From NCBI RefSeq assembly GCF_024746835.1, contig NZ_CP080531.1, positions 1,054,001-1,118,000 on the forward strand: a DNA stretch of 64,000 nucleotides, read 5' to 3'. Made by a program: the position numbers and the translations under genes. Origin of the DNA: Mesorhizobium sp. AR02. GTDB lineage: Bacteria; Pseudomonadota; Alphaproteobacteria; Rhizobiales; Rhizobiaceae. Shown piece by piece: positions 48,144 through 57,624 of this stretch. Below the pieces are notes generated by a model that saw only the letters and a list, made by a program, of their open reading frames with translations, did no database searches and had not been told where the DNA came from. The stretch's first letter is position 1. Each line of letters opens with the position of its first letter.

Positions 48144-49544
48144 CTACTCGGCCGCCTGAAGGTTGCGCAGCGAACGGCGGCAATCCTCGATCGACGCCTG
48201 CTCCATGACGGCATAATGCTCGAATTCGTCGAGCACGCCGGCACCCAGAGCAGTTTCGAAGCGTCGCTGATTAGGACTGGCAACGAAGTCCTGAGCCGCC
48301 TCATCGCCAAGATTGGACTGGAAGATGCCGGCCGCGCTGACGGGTAGAAAATCCTCGTAGACGATCGGGGCGAAGCTGACAAAGCCTTCCGCGACCAGTT
48401 GATCGATATCCTTGTTACTGGCGCGGTCGGCCTCACGCCCTCGCTCGGTCAGCGAGTATGTGAAATAGCCGAGGCCGGCGGCGCGAATACCGTCCCATGT
48501 ATCGGGAAACGACTGGAACGTTTGCGACAATGCCTCGACATAGCTAACGGCATTCGATCCATCGGCCGCTGGCCTGACGAATTTGCGCGTGGTCTCCAGA
48601 AGCCTGTCGTAGAGTGCCCTGCCCTTGGGCGTCAGTGCGACCCCGCGCTGCTCGACCTCGCCGAAGCGGGCCGTGTGCGAGCCAGTGGTCCAGGCGCCGG
48701 CATCGGATTTGAACGAAACCGGCTCGTCCAGCGCCTTGAACGACGTCTGGCGGAGCAGGATTGGACATCGGCGCGTGGGCGGGCCTTCCACAACAGCCTT
48801 GGGCTCGATGCCTCGAGCGGGCATGGCTGACTGCACCGCGTCGATGTCGAGCGTGCGTGGCGTCAGGTGATTGATATGAGGCCCCTTGAAGGAGACCACA
48901 TCTGCGACCAGTCGATGTTGACGATGCAGTCTCTGATACATGTCAACAGTGACACAGGCCTGATCGTGCCAGCGGAAGGTCTCGAGGATTTCGGTGACGA
49001 ACCGCTTCGCATCGTGCCGATTCAGGCCATCCTGCTGTTCGGCCTTTTCGGTCAGCTCCACGGCGCCATCGGTGAAAATACGACGGGCTGCAAGAACACC
49101 CTCGACTTCGGACCGCAAGGCCTCGTCGCCGATCAAGTCGATCCTGAGCAGCGAGGTGAAGACGCGAAATGGATTGTGGTTCAGTGCCTGGGTCCCAACC
49201 GGACGGAAGGCCGTCGCATGGACTGGCACACCTGCCGTGCTGAGATCGTAGTACCCGACGGGATGCATGCCCATCACTGCGAAGACGCGTCGCATCATCG
49301 AAAGTTCGGCCGGTGTCCCCAGGCGGATTGCGCCATGCCGCTCTTGCGAGATGCGTTCGAGCGAATCGGTTGCCTTGAGCCGTTGGCGCAGCGCCGGCGT
49401 GGCGTCCAGCACTTCGGCATTCACCCCAGCGACCAGTTCCATCAGCGTGCCGTACGCCGGAACCTCGTTGCGGTACATGTCCGACATTGCCGCGGAAAAG
49501 TCTGAGCGAATGTCATCGGATGAAACGAAAACAGGATGTTGCAC
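48144..49544 (-). CDS. hglS: 2-oxoadipate dioxygenase/decarboxylase (HglS/YdcJ, DUF1338)
   Basis: A 466-aa DUF1338 protein that turns 2-oxoadipate and oxygen into D-2-hydroxyglutarate and CO2. The metal-binding pattern is present: VPVHATAFRP (His), HINHLTPRTLDID (His) and FGEVEQRGVALTPKGR (Glu). The end EDFLPVSAAGIFQSNLGDE matches YdcJ very closely. I choose GTG 49544 because it gives the family N-terminus (VQHPVFVSSDD); the frame runs on upstream but overlaps the divergent LysR gene. It is the first gene of the five-gene reverse operon. Confidence 0.93.
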   Translation of the reverse strand: MQHPVFVSSDDIRSDFSAAMSDMYRNEVPAYGTLMELVAGVNAEVLDATPALRQRLKATDSLERISQERHGAIRLGTPAELSMMRRVFAVMGMHPVGYYDLSTAGVPVHATAFRPVGTQALNHNPFRVFTSLLRIDLIGDEALRSEVEGVLAARRIFTDGAVELTEKAEQQDGLNRHDAKRFVTEILETFRWHDQACVTVDMYQRLHRQHRLVADVVSFKGPHINHLTPRTLDIDAVQSAMPARGIEPKAVVEGPPTRRCPILLRQTSFKALDEPVSFKSDAGAWTTGSHTARFGEVEQRGVALTPKGRALYDRLLETTRKFVRPAADGSNAVSYVEALSQTFQSFPDTWDGIRAAGLGYFTYSLTERGREADRASNKDIDQLVAEGFVSFAPIVYEDFLPVSAAGIFQSNLGDEAAQDFVASPNQRRFETALGAGVLDEFEHYAVMEQASIEDCRRSLRNLQAAE

Positions 49545-49641
49545 GGTGTGGTCTCGCTTCTTGAGAAAACAGGAGATCATTCCGGCAAAGAGTGATATCG
49601 CATTCCATTCGCCACGGATTGCGATGATTTCGACTAGGTTG

Positions 49642-49656
49642 ATGCGAGATACGCAT
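49642..49656. promoter_or_regulatory. Candidate LysR box (T-N11-A)
   Basis: ATGCG-AGATA-CGCAT is a perfect inverted repeat with T49643 and A49655 spaced by 11 bases. It lies between the divergent hglS and LysR genes and overlaps the annotated LysR start, or lies about 20 bp upstream if ATG 49676 is used. Confidence 0.5.
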
Positions 49657-50557
49657 GATACTGAGCAGAAAGTTGATGCCCAACCTGGTTGCAATCCAGG
49701 CATTTGAATGCGCGGCAAGGCACTCGAGCTTCACGCGCGCCGGCAGGGAGCTCAACTTGACGCAGAGCGCCGTCAGTCGTCAGGTCAAAGATCTGGAGGG
49801 TTACCTCGGCGCCCTGCTGTTCGAACGCGTCCGGCAGCGCGTAGTGCTTTCCGAGGATGGGCGGCGCTTTCTTCCGGAAGCGCGAAAGCTGCTGCAGCAA
49901 GCCGAGGAGACTATGCTGCGCGCAATGTCATCCGCCGACGCCAGATCGAGCCTGAGTATCGCTACCTTGCCGACATTCGGCAGCCGCTGGCTCAGTCCGC
50001 GATTGCCTGATTTTCTCCGCCAGCACCCGGGTGTAATCCTCAATGTCGGCTCGCGCTCGGCGCCGTTCGACTTCGCGGAAGAGAATTTCGAACTCGCCAT
50101 TCACTACGGACAGCCGGTGTGGGCGCGCGCTACGTGCACCTACCTCTGCAGCGAGTCGATCCTGCCAGTGGCCGGCATTGCACTGCTGGCATCGGCACAA
50201 AAGCTGACGCCAGCCGATCTTCTCAACGAGCCTTTGCTGCATCTGGCGACGCGCCCGAGGCTCTGGTCGCAATGGCTTGAGGGGGCCGGTCTGCCCGGCG
50301 AGACAGCCTACAGGGGGCACCGCTTCGATCAATTCTCGACGATTATCGAAGCGGCGGTTGCCGGCATGGGTTATGCGCTGCTTCCGCGTTATTTGATCGA
50401 GCGGGAGTTGAAATCCGGCGAACTTCAGGTCGTACTCAACCTGCCGATGGAAACGGAGAATTGCTATTATGTCGTGCTACCGGAGGTGGGTACGCCCTCC
50501 CCCATAAGTCACCATTTCGTCTCTTGGCTGATAAGGCAGGTTGGACGCCAAGGTTGA
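49655..50557 (+). CDS. LysR-family transcriptional regulator (GcvA-like)
   Basis: A 300-aa LysR regulator. The winged helix-turn-helix covers about residues 10-65 with SFTRAGRELNLTQSAVSRQVKDLE, followed by a periplasmic-binding-like effector domain. I keep ATG 49655 because MILSRKLMPNLVAIQAFE lines up with the common GcvA-like N-terminus; ATG 49676 is the alternative. It is divergent from hglS and most likely activates the lysine-catabolic operon in response to lysine, pipecolate or 2-aminoadipate. Confidence 0.9.
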   Translation: MILSRKLMPNLVAIQAFECAARHSSFTRAGRELNLTQSAVSRQVKDLEGYLGALLFERVRQRVVLSEDGRRFLPEARKLLQQAEETMLRAMSSADARSSLSIATLPTFGSRWLSPRLPDFLRQHPGVILNVGSRSAPFDFAEENFELAIHYGQPVWARATCTYLCSESILPVAGIALLASAQKLTPADLLNEPLLHLATRPRLWSQWLEGAGLPGETAYRGHRFDQFSTIIEAAVAGMGYALLPRYLIERELKSGELQVVLNLPMETENCYYVVLPEVGTPSPISHHFVSWLIRQVGRQG

Positions 50558-50948
50558 GGTTGCTGGAAACCTGCCGATCATTCGATGAGATCAATAGAAC
50601 TGGCGAGCGCCTCCGAGTATTTGAGACTGTGGCCGAGTTCAGAACCCGCCTAATTGCACGTCGTTCCCGCCGAATACCGCACGCTTCGCTGAAGGGTCTT
50701 TCTAAGCCGGGAGTGTTGAGTTACGTGTGACCGGCGCAATCATGAGAGGGAGAAAATTGACGAACGGGCCCAAAACCATTTCATCCAAAAGACAGCGACT
50801 TACTTGATAACGCTCAATTCAAACTCAAAGAATAAAGCGTAAACCATTGATTTGCAACAAGTTGGCGGGGCCGGAGGGTCGGCGTTTTCTACACGAAATC
50901 AATATGTTAGCGGATGGTTCGGGCGGGTCCCCCTTATCCGCGCGCGGC
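50558..50948. other. Intergenic region with repeat copy B
   Basis: This 391-bp gap contains the second copy of the dispersed repeat and a GCGGAT...ATCCGC inverted pair just before the ABC operon's end. I see no gene. Confidence 0.5.
50861..50920. repeat. Dispersed ~60-bp repeat, copy B
   Basis: It matches 29326-29385 in the same orientation at about 80 percent of positions; GTTAGCGGATGGTTCG is identical. The two copies bracket about 21.5 kb holding the IclR and lysine groups. Confidence 0.6.
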
Positions 50949-52040
50949 TTACAGCCGGAGCACCGAATGTCCATCCGCGTCGAAGATATGAAGATCGCCG
51001 GCATTGGCGTTCAGCCGCAGCGTAGCACCTCTCTTCACCTCGACATTACCCGGTAGCTTGGTCACCAGCGGCAGGTCGGCGCGGCCGATATCGACATAGA
51101 CCAGTTGCACCTCGCCAAGCTGCTCGACATAGTCGACCTTTCCCTCGAACAGGAAATCAGACCCGGTGACGATGAACAGGTCCTCCGGCCGCACGCCGAA
51201 GCTGACCTCAGTCCCCTCGGCGGACGCCGGCGTCGCCAGGGGCACATTGACCTTGTTTGCACCTATGTGGCTGATGGCCGTTGTCGCACCGGCTGTCTCT
51301 ATCCTGGCCGGCACGATGTTCATGGCCGGTGAGCCGATGAATTGGGCCACGAACAGATTGCCGGGCCTTTTGTAGAGATCCATCGGCGTTCCGACCTGTT
51401 CGATGTGGCCGTCCTTCAGCACCACGATACGGTCGGCCAAGGTCATCGCCTCGACCTGGTCGTGGGTGACGTAGATCATCGTCGTGTTGGGCATAGATTC
51501 CTTGAGCTTGGCGATCTCGATGCGGGTAGCGACGCGCAACGCCGCGTCCAGATTCGACAGCGGCTCGTCGAAGAGGAAGACCTTGGGATTGCGCACGATG
51601 GCGCGGCCGATGGCAACACGCTGGCGCTGACCGCCCGACATCGCCTTGGGCAGACGATCGAGATATCTGGTCAGCTGCAGGATTTCCGCCGCCTGCTTCA
51701 CCCGTTGATCGATCTCTGCCTTGCCGACCTTGGCGATCCGCATGCCGAAGGCCATGTTCTCGTAGACCGTCATATGCGGATAGAGCGCGTAGGACTGGAA
51801 CACCATGGCGATGCCCCGCTTCGACGGCGGCACGTCATTGACTATCTCGCCATCGATGCACAGGTCACCTGACGTGATCTCCTCCAGTCCGGCGATCGAC
51901 CGCAGCAATGTCGACTTGCCGCAGCCCGAGGGACCGACAAAGACGATGAATTCGCCAGACCTTATGTCGAGGTCGATACCGTGGAGGATATCGACACTGC
52001 CGTAAGACTTCCTGATTTGCCTGAGGGCCAGATCGGCCAT
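50949..52040 (-). CDS. ABC transporter ATP-binding protein, MalK/UgpC type
   Basis: A 363-aa CUT1-type ATPase: Walker A GPSGCGKST, signature MSGGQRQRV, Walker B VFLFDEPLSNLD, VTHDQ switch, and a C-terminal TOBE region. GGAGAGCACA precedes ATG 52040. It is the last gene of the LacI-controlled operon and energises the permeases at 54448-56267. It is related to, but clearly separate from, the ATPase at 11126-12256. Confidence 0.93.
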   Translation of the reverse strand: MADLALRQIRKSYGSVDILHGIDLDIRSGEFIVFVGPSGCGKSTLLRSIAGLEEITSGDLCIDGEIVNDVPPSKRGIAMVFQSYALYPHMTVYENMAFGMRIAKVGKAEIDQRVKQAAEILQLTRYLDRLPKAMSGGQRQRVAIGRAIVRNPKVFLFDEPLSNLDAALRVATRIEIAKLKESMPNTTMIYVTHDQVEAMTLADRIVVLKDGHIEQVGTPMDLYKRPGNLFVAQFIGSPAMNIVPARIETAGATTAISHIGANKVNVPLATPASAEGTEVSFGVRPEDLFIVTGSDFLFEGKVDYVEQLGEVQLVYVDIGRADLPLVTKLPGNVEVKRGATLRLNANAGDLHIFDADGHSVLRL

Positions 52041-52081
52041 TGTGCTCTCCTCGATTGCATGACGCTGGGCAACATGCTCGC

Positions 52082-53500
52082 CTATTTCTTGCGGCGGCCC
52101 GGCTTGAGCCCGGCCAGCAGATTGGTGATCCTGTCCGCCTTGCGGTTGCGCATCTCGGCCTCGTTCTTGCGGCGGACTGCGCTGCGCACGAGCTTGGCGC
52201 CGAGGTAACGGAACGGCTCGGGCGGCAGCGACATGCGCCGCTCGATGCCGACCAGGCCGCTGGCGCTCCAGCGATCCTTTCGTTCCAGGACAAGGCTGGC
52301 GAGGATGCGTCCGGCAATCGGCGTCTGCGCGATGCCGGTTCCGTTGAAGCCCATGCCGTAGAAGATATTGGGATGATCGCGCAGGTGATCGAAGACGGGA
52401 ACATGTTCGGGCACGCAGTCGATAGGGCCTGACCAGTCATACTCCACCGACACGCCACGCAGCGATGGATAGACCCTGTGCAACTCCCGGACATTGTCCC
52501 GGCCATGCTCCGGGCTGCGGTTGAAGCTGGCGCCAAAATTGCCGCTGAAGGCAACATTGCCGCTGCCGCGGCCGAAGACCACCCTGCCCCCAGTGGTGCG
52601 CTGGTAGTAGAGCACCTGGGCCTGGGAATCGCAGATCGACGCGCCGTCGCGCCAGCCAATGCTGTCGAGCAGTTCGGGCACGGCGGCAGTGGCGATGACC
52701 TCGCTGCCGACGACATAGAGATGGCGGCGGAGTTCCGGCAGCGCCGAGAGCCAGGCATTCGCGGCAAGCACCACTTTTTCGGCCTGCACCATGCCCCGCG
52801 CCGTGCGCACCGTGCATGTCTTGCCGGGTTCGATTTCGAGAACCGGGCTGCGCTCGTGGATGATGACGCCGCGTGCCAATGCCAGGTTGCGCAGTCCGAT
52901 CGCCAGCTTGGCCGGATGGACCGTGCCGGCATTGGTCTCGACGACGCCGACATAGGATGCGGATGAACCGGTGCGGCGTTCGATCTCCTCGGCCGTCAGC
53001 GGCTTGAAACGGTTCTCTCCCACCGCCGCGCTCATGGCAACGGCGTGCTCCCACGCGCCTTCCTGGGCAATCGAACTCGCGGTCCACAGCCATCCGTCCA
53101 GCCGCAGATCCATGTCGATCGTGCCGTTTTGCTGCAGCGCCTTCAGCTCCGCAATCGACACCACCGTGTCGGCACAGAGTTGTCGCGCCTCTTCGAGGCC
53201 GACGACGGCGCTGATCTGGTCGAGCTCGGCGAACCACGAGTGGACCTGACCGCCATTGCGGCCTGAGGCTCCAGAACCGCAGAGGTCCGCTTCAAGCACG
53301 ATGACCAGCGTTTCCGGCGCGAGCTCACGGATACGCAGCGCCGCCCACAGGCCGGTATAGCCGCCGCCGACGATCACCACATCGGCGCGCTCATTGCCTT
53401 GCAACGGCTCGGTGACCGCGCTGGCGCCGATATCCTGCAGCCAGAACGATCGGTCGGACGATAGCGCTACCGCCGGGGGCCGCAAACGAAGTCTTGCCAC
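52082..53500 (-). CDS. FAD-dependent oxidoreductase of the DAO family
   Basis: A 472-aa DAO flavoenzyme. VVIVGGGYTGLWAALRI near residues 41-57 is the FAD motif, GSGASGRNGGQVHSWF follows, and the C-terminal FYGMGFNGTGIAQTPIAGR closes the FAD site. Relatives oxidise secondary amines such as gamma-glutamylputrescine, sarcosine or fructosyl amino acids. With a deglycase and a kinase of the Amadori type in the same operon, an amadoriase-like or N-alkyl amino acid oxidase role is attractive but unproven. The start is GTG 53500, with GGGAG 8 nt upstream, 2 nt after the kinase stop. Confidence 0.85.
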   Translation of the reverse strand: MARLRLRPPAVALSSDRSFWLQDIGASAVTEPLQGNERADVVIVGGGYTGLWAALRIRELAPETLVIVLEADLCGSGASGRNGGQVHSWFAELDQISAVVGLEEARQLCADTVVSIAELKALQQNGTIDMDLRLDGWLWTASSIAQEGAWEHAVAMSAAVGENRFKPLTAEEIERRTGSSASYVGVVETNAGTVHPAKLAIGLRNLALARGVIIHERSPVLEIEPGKTCTVRTARGMVQAEKVVLAANAWLSALPELRRHLYVVGSEVIATAAVPELLDSIGWRDGASICDSQAQVLYYQRTTGGRVVFGRGSGNVAFSGNFGASFNRSPEHGRDNVRELHRVYPSLRGVSVEYDWSGPIDCVPEHVPVFDHLRDHPNIFYGMGFNGTGIAQTPIAGRILASLVLERKDRWSASGLVGIERRMSLPPEPFRYLGAKLVRSAVRRKNEAEMRNRKADRITNLLAGLKPGRRKK

Positions 53501-53502
53501 GA

Positions 53503-54360
53503 TCAGGCTCCCTGGGCGTCGGTGATGAAGCTGGCGTATTTGGCGGGCAGCCAGTCCGGTATGGGACGTGGCTTCTGCGGAAACCCGCCGAGATGCGTGC
53601 AGGTCTGCGCTGCCGCCACTGCAGCCGCGTGCAGAGCTTCGGCTGCCTCCCGACCTTCGAATCGGAACGCGGTCAGAAATGTCGCGATGAAACTATCGCC
53701 GGCGCCGCATGTGTCGACCACGTCGACCAGCGTGGCCGGCGCATGCACGACGCCCTTGCCGTCGTCGAAATACGAGCCGCGCCGGCCGCAAGTCAGCACC
53801 ACCTGACTTGCGCCCGCGGCCCTGAGCGCGGAGAGCAACGACTCGACCGGTTCATCGACACCGTCGGGGCCGGAGGCGAATAGCATGGGCACGCCGTCGA
53901 GCCGCAGCGCCAGATGCGCTGTCGAGACGTCGATGCTGAACGGCACATGATCCGCGACCAGCCGGCGGACAAGATCCTTGTTGGCATTGGTGCCGAGATG
54001 CACCCAGTCGGCCGCGGCGATGACCGCACAATGCTCCGGCGCAGGCATGTAGTTCTCGCCCACCCCGAAGGATTCGTGCAGGAATTTCCGATCCCCGGAT
54101 TCGTCGCGGAGCAAGGTGACGGCAGTGTCGCCGGGGCGCCGTTCGACATCGTCCGGCGATAGTCCGACGCCCGCCAGTTCGGCAAGCACCACGTCACCCT
54201 CAGGATCCTCGCCGACAGCGCCGAAATAGCGTGCCGACCAGCCATTGCGCCGCCATTGCGCGGCGACGTTCAGGGCATTGCCGCCGACGGTGAGCAAGCC
54301 GTTGGTGAGGTAGGCATCCAGGCAATTGTCGCCAACGGCGACGAGCTTTGGCTGGGTCAT
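53503..54360 (-). CDS. PfkB-family sugar kinase, FrlD/FraD-like
   Basis: A 285-aa ribokinase-fold kinase. VAVGDNCLDAY at the N-terminus and VGGNALNVAAQWRR resemble fructoselysine 6-kinase FrlD; DTCGAGDSFIATFL carries the catalytic aspartate and anion hole. It probably phosphorylates the 6-OH of an imported Amadori compound. ATG 54360 (MTQPKLVAVGDN) is preferred to the TTG 8 codons upstream. The operon also encodes a FrlB/FraB-like SIS protein, the expected partner. Confidence 0.82.
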   Translation of the reverse strand: MTQPKLVAVGDNCLDAYLTNGLLTVGGNALNVAAQWRRNGWSARYFGAVGEDPEGDVVLAELAGVGLSPDDVERRPGDTAVTLLRDESGDRKFLHESFGVGENYMPAPEHCAVIAAADWVHLGTNANKDLVRRLVADHVPFSIDVSTAHLALRLDGVPMLFASGPDGVDEPVESLLSALRAAGASQVVLTCGRRGSYFDDGKGVVHAPATLVDVVDTCGAGDSFIATFLTAFRFEGREAAEALHAAAVAAAQTCTHLGGFPQKPRPIPDWLPAKYASFITDAQGA

Positions 54361-54447
54361 GCCGGCACCCGTGCGTGAAGGCAAAGGTCGGCTCCGATCA
54401 GCCGATGAAAGGCAAGCTGCGGCATAAAGGTTCCTCTCAAGGGATTG

Positions 54448-55308
54448 CTACTTGCCGATGCCTTCGGACAGGCCACGAATGAAGTAGCGCTGCGCGGCAA
54501 AGAACACGATCACGATGGGCAAGGCCGAGATCGTCATGGCGGCGAAGACAACGGCATAGTTGGTCCCGTGCGTTGCCATGATCGAGGTGAGGCCGACCGG
54601 CAGTGTCTGCACATCGCTGCCGCTCGTGAAGACCATGGCGAACAGATATTCGTTCCAGGCGAACAGGACGTGCAGGATGACGCACGAGATGATGATCGGC
54701 CGGCACAGCGGCAGGGTGATGCGCCAAAAGATCTGGCCTTCACTGGCGCCGTCCATCGTCGCCGCCTCGTCGATATCTCCAGGCAGATCCAGCATGTAGG
54801 CGCGGATGAGGAAGGTGGTGAACGGTACCCGGAACGCCGTGTACAGAATGATCAGCGCCCAGTAGGTGTTGTAGAGGCCAAGCGCCTGCAGCATCTTCAC
54901 CAGCGGAATGATCGCCACGGTGGGGCTCAGCATCAGCCCGCCCAGCACGATGGCGATGACCAGCGGCTTTGCCGGCATCCTGGTCCGGCTCAGGCCGAAG
55001 GCGGTCCAGGCGCTGATGAGCACCGTGCATATGGCGGAGGCCACGGTCACCAGGACGGAGACGGTCACATAGCCGCGAACGCCCTGATTCCACGCCTGGA
55101 CATAATTGTTCCATGACCAATGGACAGGCAGGGCGAAGGGATCGCCGAAGATCTGCGCATTGTCCTTGAAGCCGCTGAGCGCCATCCAGATCAGCGGATA
55201 GATGACGACGACGCCGAGGCAGACGAGGAACGAATAGAGGAATGTCCTGGCGATGACGGACCATAGATTGACATGCCGGCTCCGCCCGACTGCAACCGTC
55301 GCGCTCAT
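54448..55308 (-). CDS. Carbohydrate ABC transporter permease, MalG type
   Basis: A 286-aa CUT1 permease with about six hydrophobic segments (first FLYSFLVCLGVVVIYPLIWM) and an EAA loop, EAATMDGASEGQIFWRITLP. It starts at ATG 55308, overlapping the MalF-like stop by ATGA. A longer upstream frame is a shadow of the MalF gene. It forms the channel with the product of 55305-56267. Confidence 0.92.
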   Translation of the reverse strand: MSATVAVGRSRHVNLWSVIARTFLYSFLVCLGVVVIYPLIWMALSGFKDNAQIFGDPFALPVHWSWNNYVQAWNQGVRGYVTVSVLVTVASAICTVLISAWTAFGLSRTRMPAKPLVIAIVLGGLMLSPTVAIIPLVKMLQALGLYNTYWALIILYTAFRVPFTTFLIRAYMLDLPGDIDEAATMDGASEGQIFWRITLPLCRPIIISCVILHVLFAWNEYLFAMVFTSGSDVQTLPVGLTSIMATHGTNYAVVFAAMTISALPIVIVFFAAQRYFIRGLSEGIGK

Positions 55309-56267
55309 AGCTGCACCCGGCGACGCTTGGTGTACCAGAGCTGTGCCGCGCCGGTAAGCATGGTTAGAACGAAGATGACGGCGGCGATCGCGGAGCCATA
55401 GCCGAAATTGTCCTCGATGAAGGCCTTCTGGTAGAGCCATGTGCCAAGGACCTGGCTGCTGTTGTTGGGGCCGCCCGCCGTCATGACCATGACTTCGTTG
55501 AACACCTGGAATGCGCCGGTGATGGTGACGATGATCATCAACCCCGTCATTTCCCGGGTCAGCGGAAAGGTGATGCTCCACAGGCGCCGAAGCGCGCCGG
55601 CGCCGTCCATCGTCGCGGCATCATAGAGGTCGCGTGGAATCTTCTGGATTGCAATGGCAAACAACAGCGTCGAGTAGCCGAAGCCTTGCCACTGGCTCAT
55701 CGCAATGATGGCGTAGATGGCGGTGTGCTCATTACCGAGCCAGGGCATGACGAGCTGGCTGAGACCAACGCGGCTGAGCGCCGCATCCAGCAAGCCTATC
55801 TGCGGCTGGTAGATGAAATAGAACAGCAGGCCGGTCACCGTGATCGAGATGGCGGAAGGCACGAAATAGATGGCGCGCCACAAGCGGCGCCAACGCTCGC
55901 TCCTCAGATCCTCGATGATGGCCGCCAGCAGAAACGCGCCGAAGACCTGGAAGACGACCGAGATGATGGCGTAGAGGCAGTTGTTCCAGAGCGCGAGCAG
56001 CACGATCGGGTCGTGCAGAAGCCGGTCGTAATTGGCGAGACCGACATTGGTGACCTCGCCGGTATAGATGTCCTGGTCTGTGGTGCTGACGATGAAGTTG
56101 TCGACGATCGGATAATAGACAAACCAGCCGATGAGGATCAGCGCAATCGCCGCCCATCGGAACGACAACAGATTGCCGAAGCGAGTCCGCGGGTTTTTTG
56201 GCCTTTGCGGCCTTGCGGCGCCGCGAACCACGGCGCCGCTCTCCATTGTGTCCGATGCCCTGACCAT
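55305..56267 (-). CDS. Carbohydrate ABC transporter permease, MalF type
   Basis: A 320-aa CUT1 permease. The first membrane segment is AAIALILIGWFVYYPIVDNF; the EAA-type loop reads DAATMDGAGALRRLWSITFP, with the usual glutamate replaced by aspartate. It lies 8 nt after the binding-protein gene and overlaps the MalG-like gene by 4 bp. Confidence 0.92.
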   Translation of the reverse strand: MVRASDTMESGAVVRGAARPQRPKNPRTRFGNLLSFRWAAIALILIGWFVYYPIVDNFIVSTTDQDIYTGEVTNVGLANYDRLLHDPIVLLALWNNCLYAIISVVFQVFGAFLLAAIIEDLRSERWRRLWRAIYFVPSAISITVTGLLFYFIYQPQIGLLDAALSRVGLSQLVMPWLGNEHTAIYAIIAMSQWQGFGYSTLLFAIAIQKIPRDLYDAATMDGAGALRRLWSITFPLTREMTGLMIIVTITGAFQVFNEVMVMTAGGPNNSSQVLGTWLYQKAFIEDNFGYGSAIAAVIFVLTMLTGAAQLWYTKRRRVQL

Positions 56268-56275
56268 GGTCTGTT

Positions 56276-57598
56276 CTATTTGGCTGCGGATGCGGCCTTG
56301 CGCACCTCGTCCATCACTTGCTCAGGCGTCATCGAACCACCCGCCAGCGCCTGCAGGCTGGACAGCCAGACGGCGGCGACGCGCGGCGGATTGGCCGTGT
56401 CCAACCAGGGCATGAGGTACGAGGCCGCGTTGATGTCCTTGAGACCGTCGACCACAGCCACGCTCATGTTCGATTCCGAGGCGCCGCCGATGGTGGCGCT
56501 CGGCTGGCCATAGGGCGGCGCGGACAGGACCTGCGCGTTTTCCTTCGAGGTCACGAACTTCATGAAATCGATCGCCAGCGGGATGTTTTTCGACGCCGCA
56601 TTGATCATGTAGCCCTCTGGCGCACCCTCGATCGACTTGGGGTCGCCCTTGGCGCCTTCCGGTACGGGCAGTCTGAAAAAGCCGAAATCGGCAGGCTTCA
56701 GCGCCGAATCCGGCGTGGCGGCCTGATCGAACTCGATGATCTCCTGATAGTACATGGCCGACTGCGCGTTGGTGAAGGCCTGGAGGGCCGAGGCATAGGA
56801 CGTGCCATTGACGCCGGCGCCATCGGTGCAGCGCTCGACAAGCTGGCTGAACTGCTTGAGCGCCGCGACATAGCCCGGATCGCTATAGTCAGCGGTTGCC
56901 GGATCGAAGTCCTTTTCCAAAGTCGCCTGCGGGACATTGTAGGCGAGCAGCTGGCCCGCGAAGTGGATTGCCGGCCAGGCCTCCTTGTTGCCCAGCGAGA
57001 TCGGCGTTGCGCCGGACTTGCGAATTGCATCGCAGCTGGTCAGCAATTCCTCGAAAGTGGCCGGCGCCTTCAGGCCGAGCTTGGCGAATATCTGCTTGTT
57101 GTAGCCCATGAACTTGGCGTCCTGATACAGCGGTATGCCGTAGAGTTTGCCATTGTACTCGAATGCCTTGACGGCTGCGGGAGAGAGCGTCTTGCCCCAG
57201 TCGGTATCGGGGCCGATGACCGCGCTCAGGTCGACGGCGCGATTGCCGCGCACGAAGTTGCCACCCCAGCTGCCCGTCCAGGAGAAATAGACGTCGGGCA
57301 GCGAATTCGAAGCGACCAACGTCTTCGTCTTGCCCTTCACGCTATCGTCGCTCTCCTGGATGAGCTCGACCTTCACGCCCGGATGGAGCTTTTCATAATC
57401 CTGCGCCAGATTGACGAAATAGGGCGACAGCTGCTGCAGCCCGAACTTGGTCAGGATCGACAGCGTGCCGCTGTATTCCACCTTGGCACTAGGGTCGGCC
57501 GCGACAGCCGGCGAAGCGGCGGAACTGCCACTCATCGACAGCCCCAATGATGATACCGCGGCCACTGTGACCGCCACGACTTGCAGTGAACGTTTCAT
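56276..57598 (-). CDS. Extracellular solute-binding protein, family 1
   Basis: A 440-aa periplasmic binding protein with a signal peptide (KRSLQVVAVTVAAVSSLGLS, cleavage about residue 30) and family 1 landmarks: YEKLHPGVKVELIQ near 68-81 and KFVTSKENAQVLSA near 347-360. AAGGAG precedes the ATG. It binds the substrate of the LacI-controlled importer, possibly a fructosyl amino acid. No binding residues can be named with confidence. Confidence 0.92.
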   Translation of the reverse strand: MKRSLQVVAVTVAAVSSLGLSMSGSSAASPAVAADPSAKVEYSGTLSILTKFGLQQLSPYFVNLAQDYEKLHPGVKVELIQESDDSVKGKTKTLVASNSLPDVYFSWTGSWGGNFVRGNRAVDLSAVIGPDTDWGKTLSPAAVKAFEYNGKLYGIPLYQDAKFMGYNKQIFAKLGLKAPATFEELLTSCDAIRKSGATPISLGNKEAWPAIHFAGQLLAYNVPQATLEKDFDPATADYSDPGYVAALKQFSQLVERCTDGAGVNGTSYASALQAFTNAQSAMYYQEIIEFDQAATPDSALKPADFGFFRLPVPEGAKGDPKSIEGAPEGYMINAASKNIPLAIDFMKFVTSKENAQVLSAPPYGQPSATIGGASESNMSVAVVDGLKDINAASYLMPWLDTANPPRVAAVWLSSLQALAGGSMTPEQVMDEVRKAASAAK

Positions 57599-57624
57599 AA
57601 GCAGCTCCTTCTGAGGTGAGGGGA

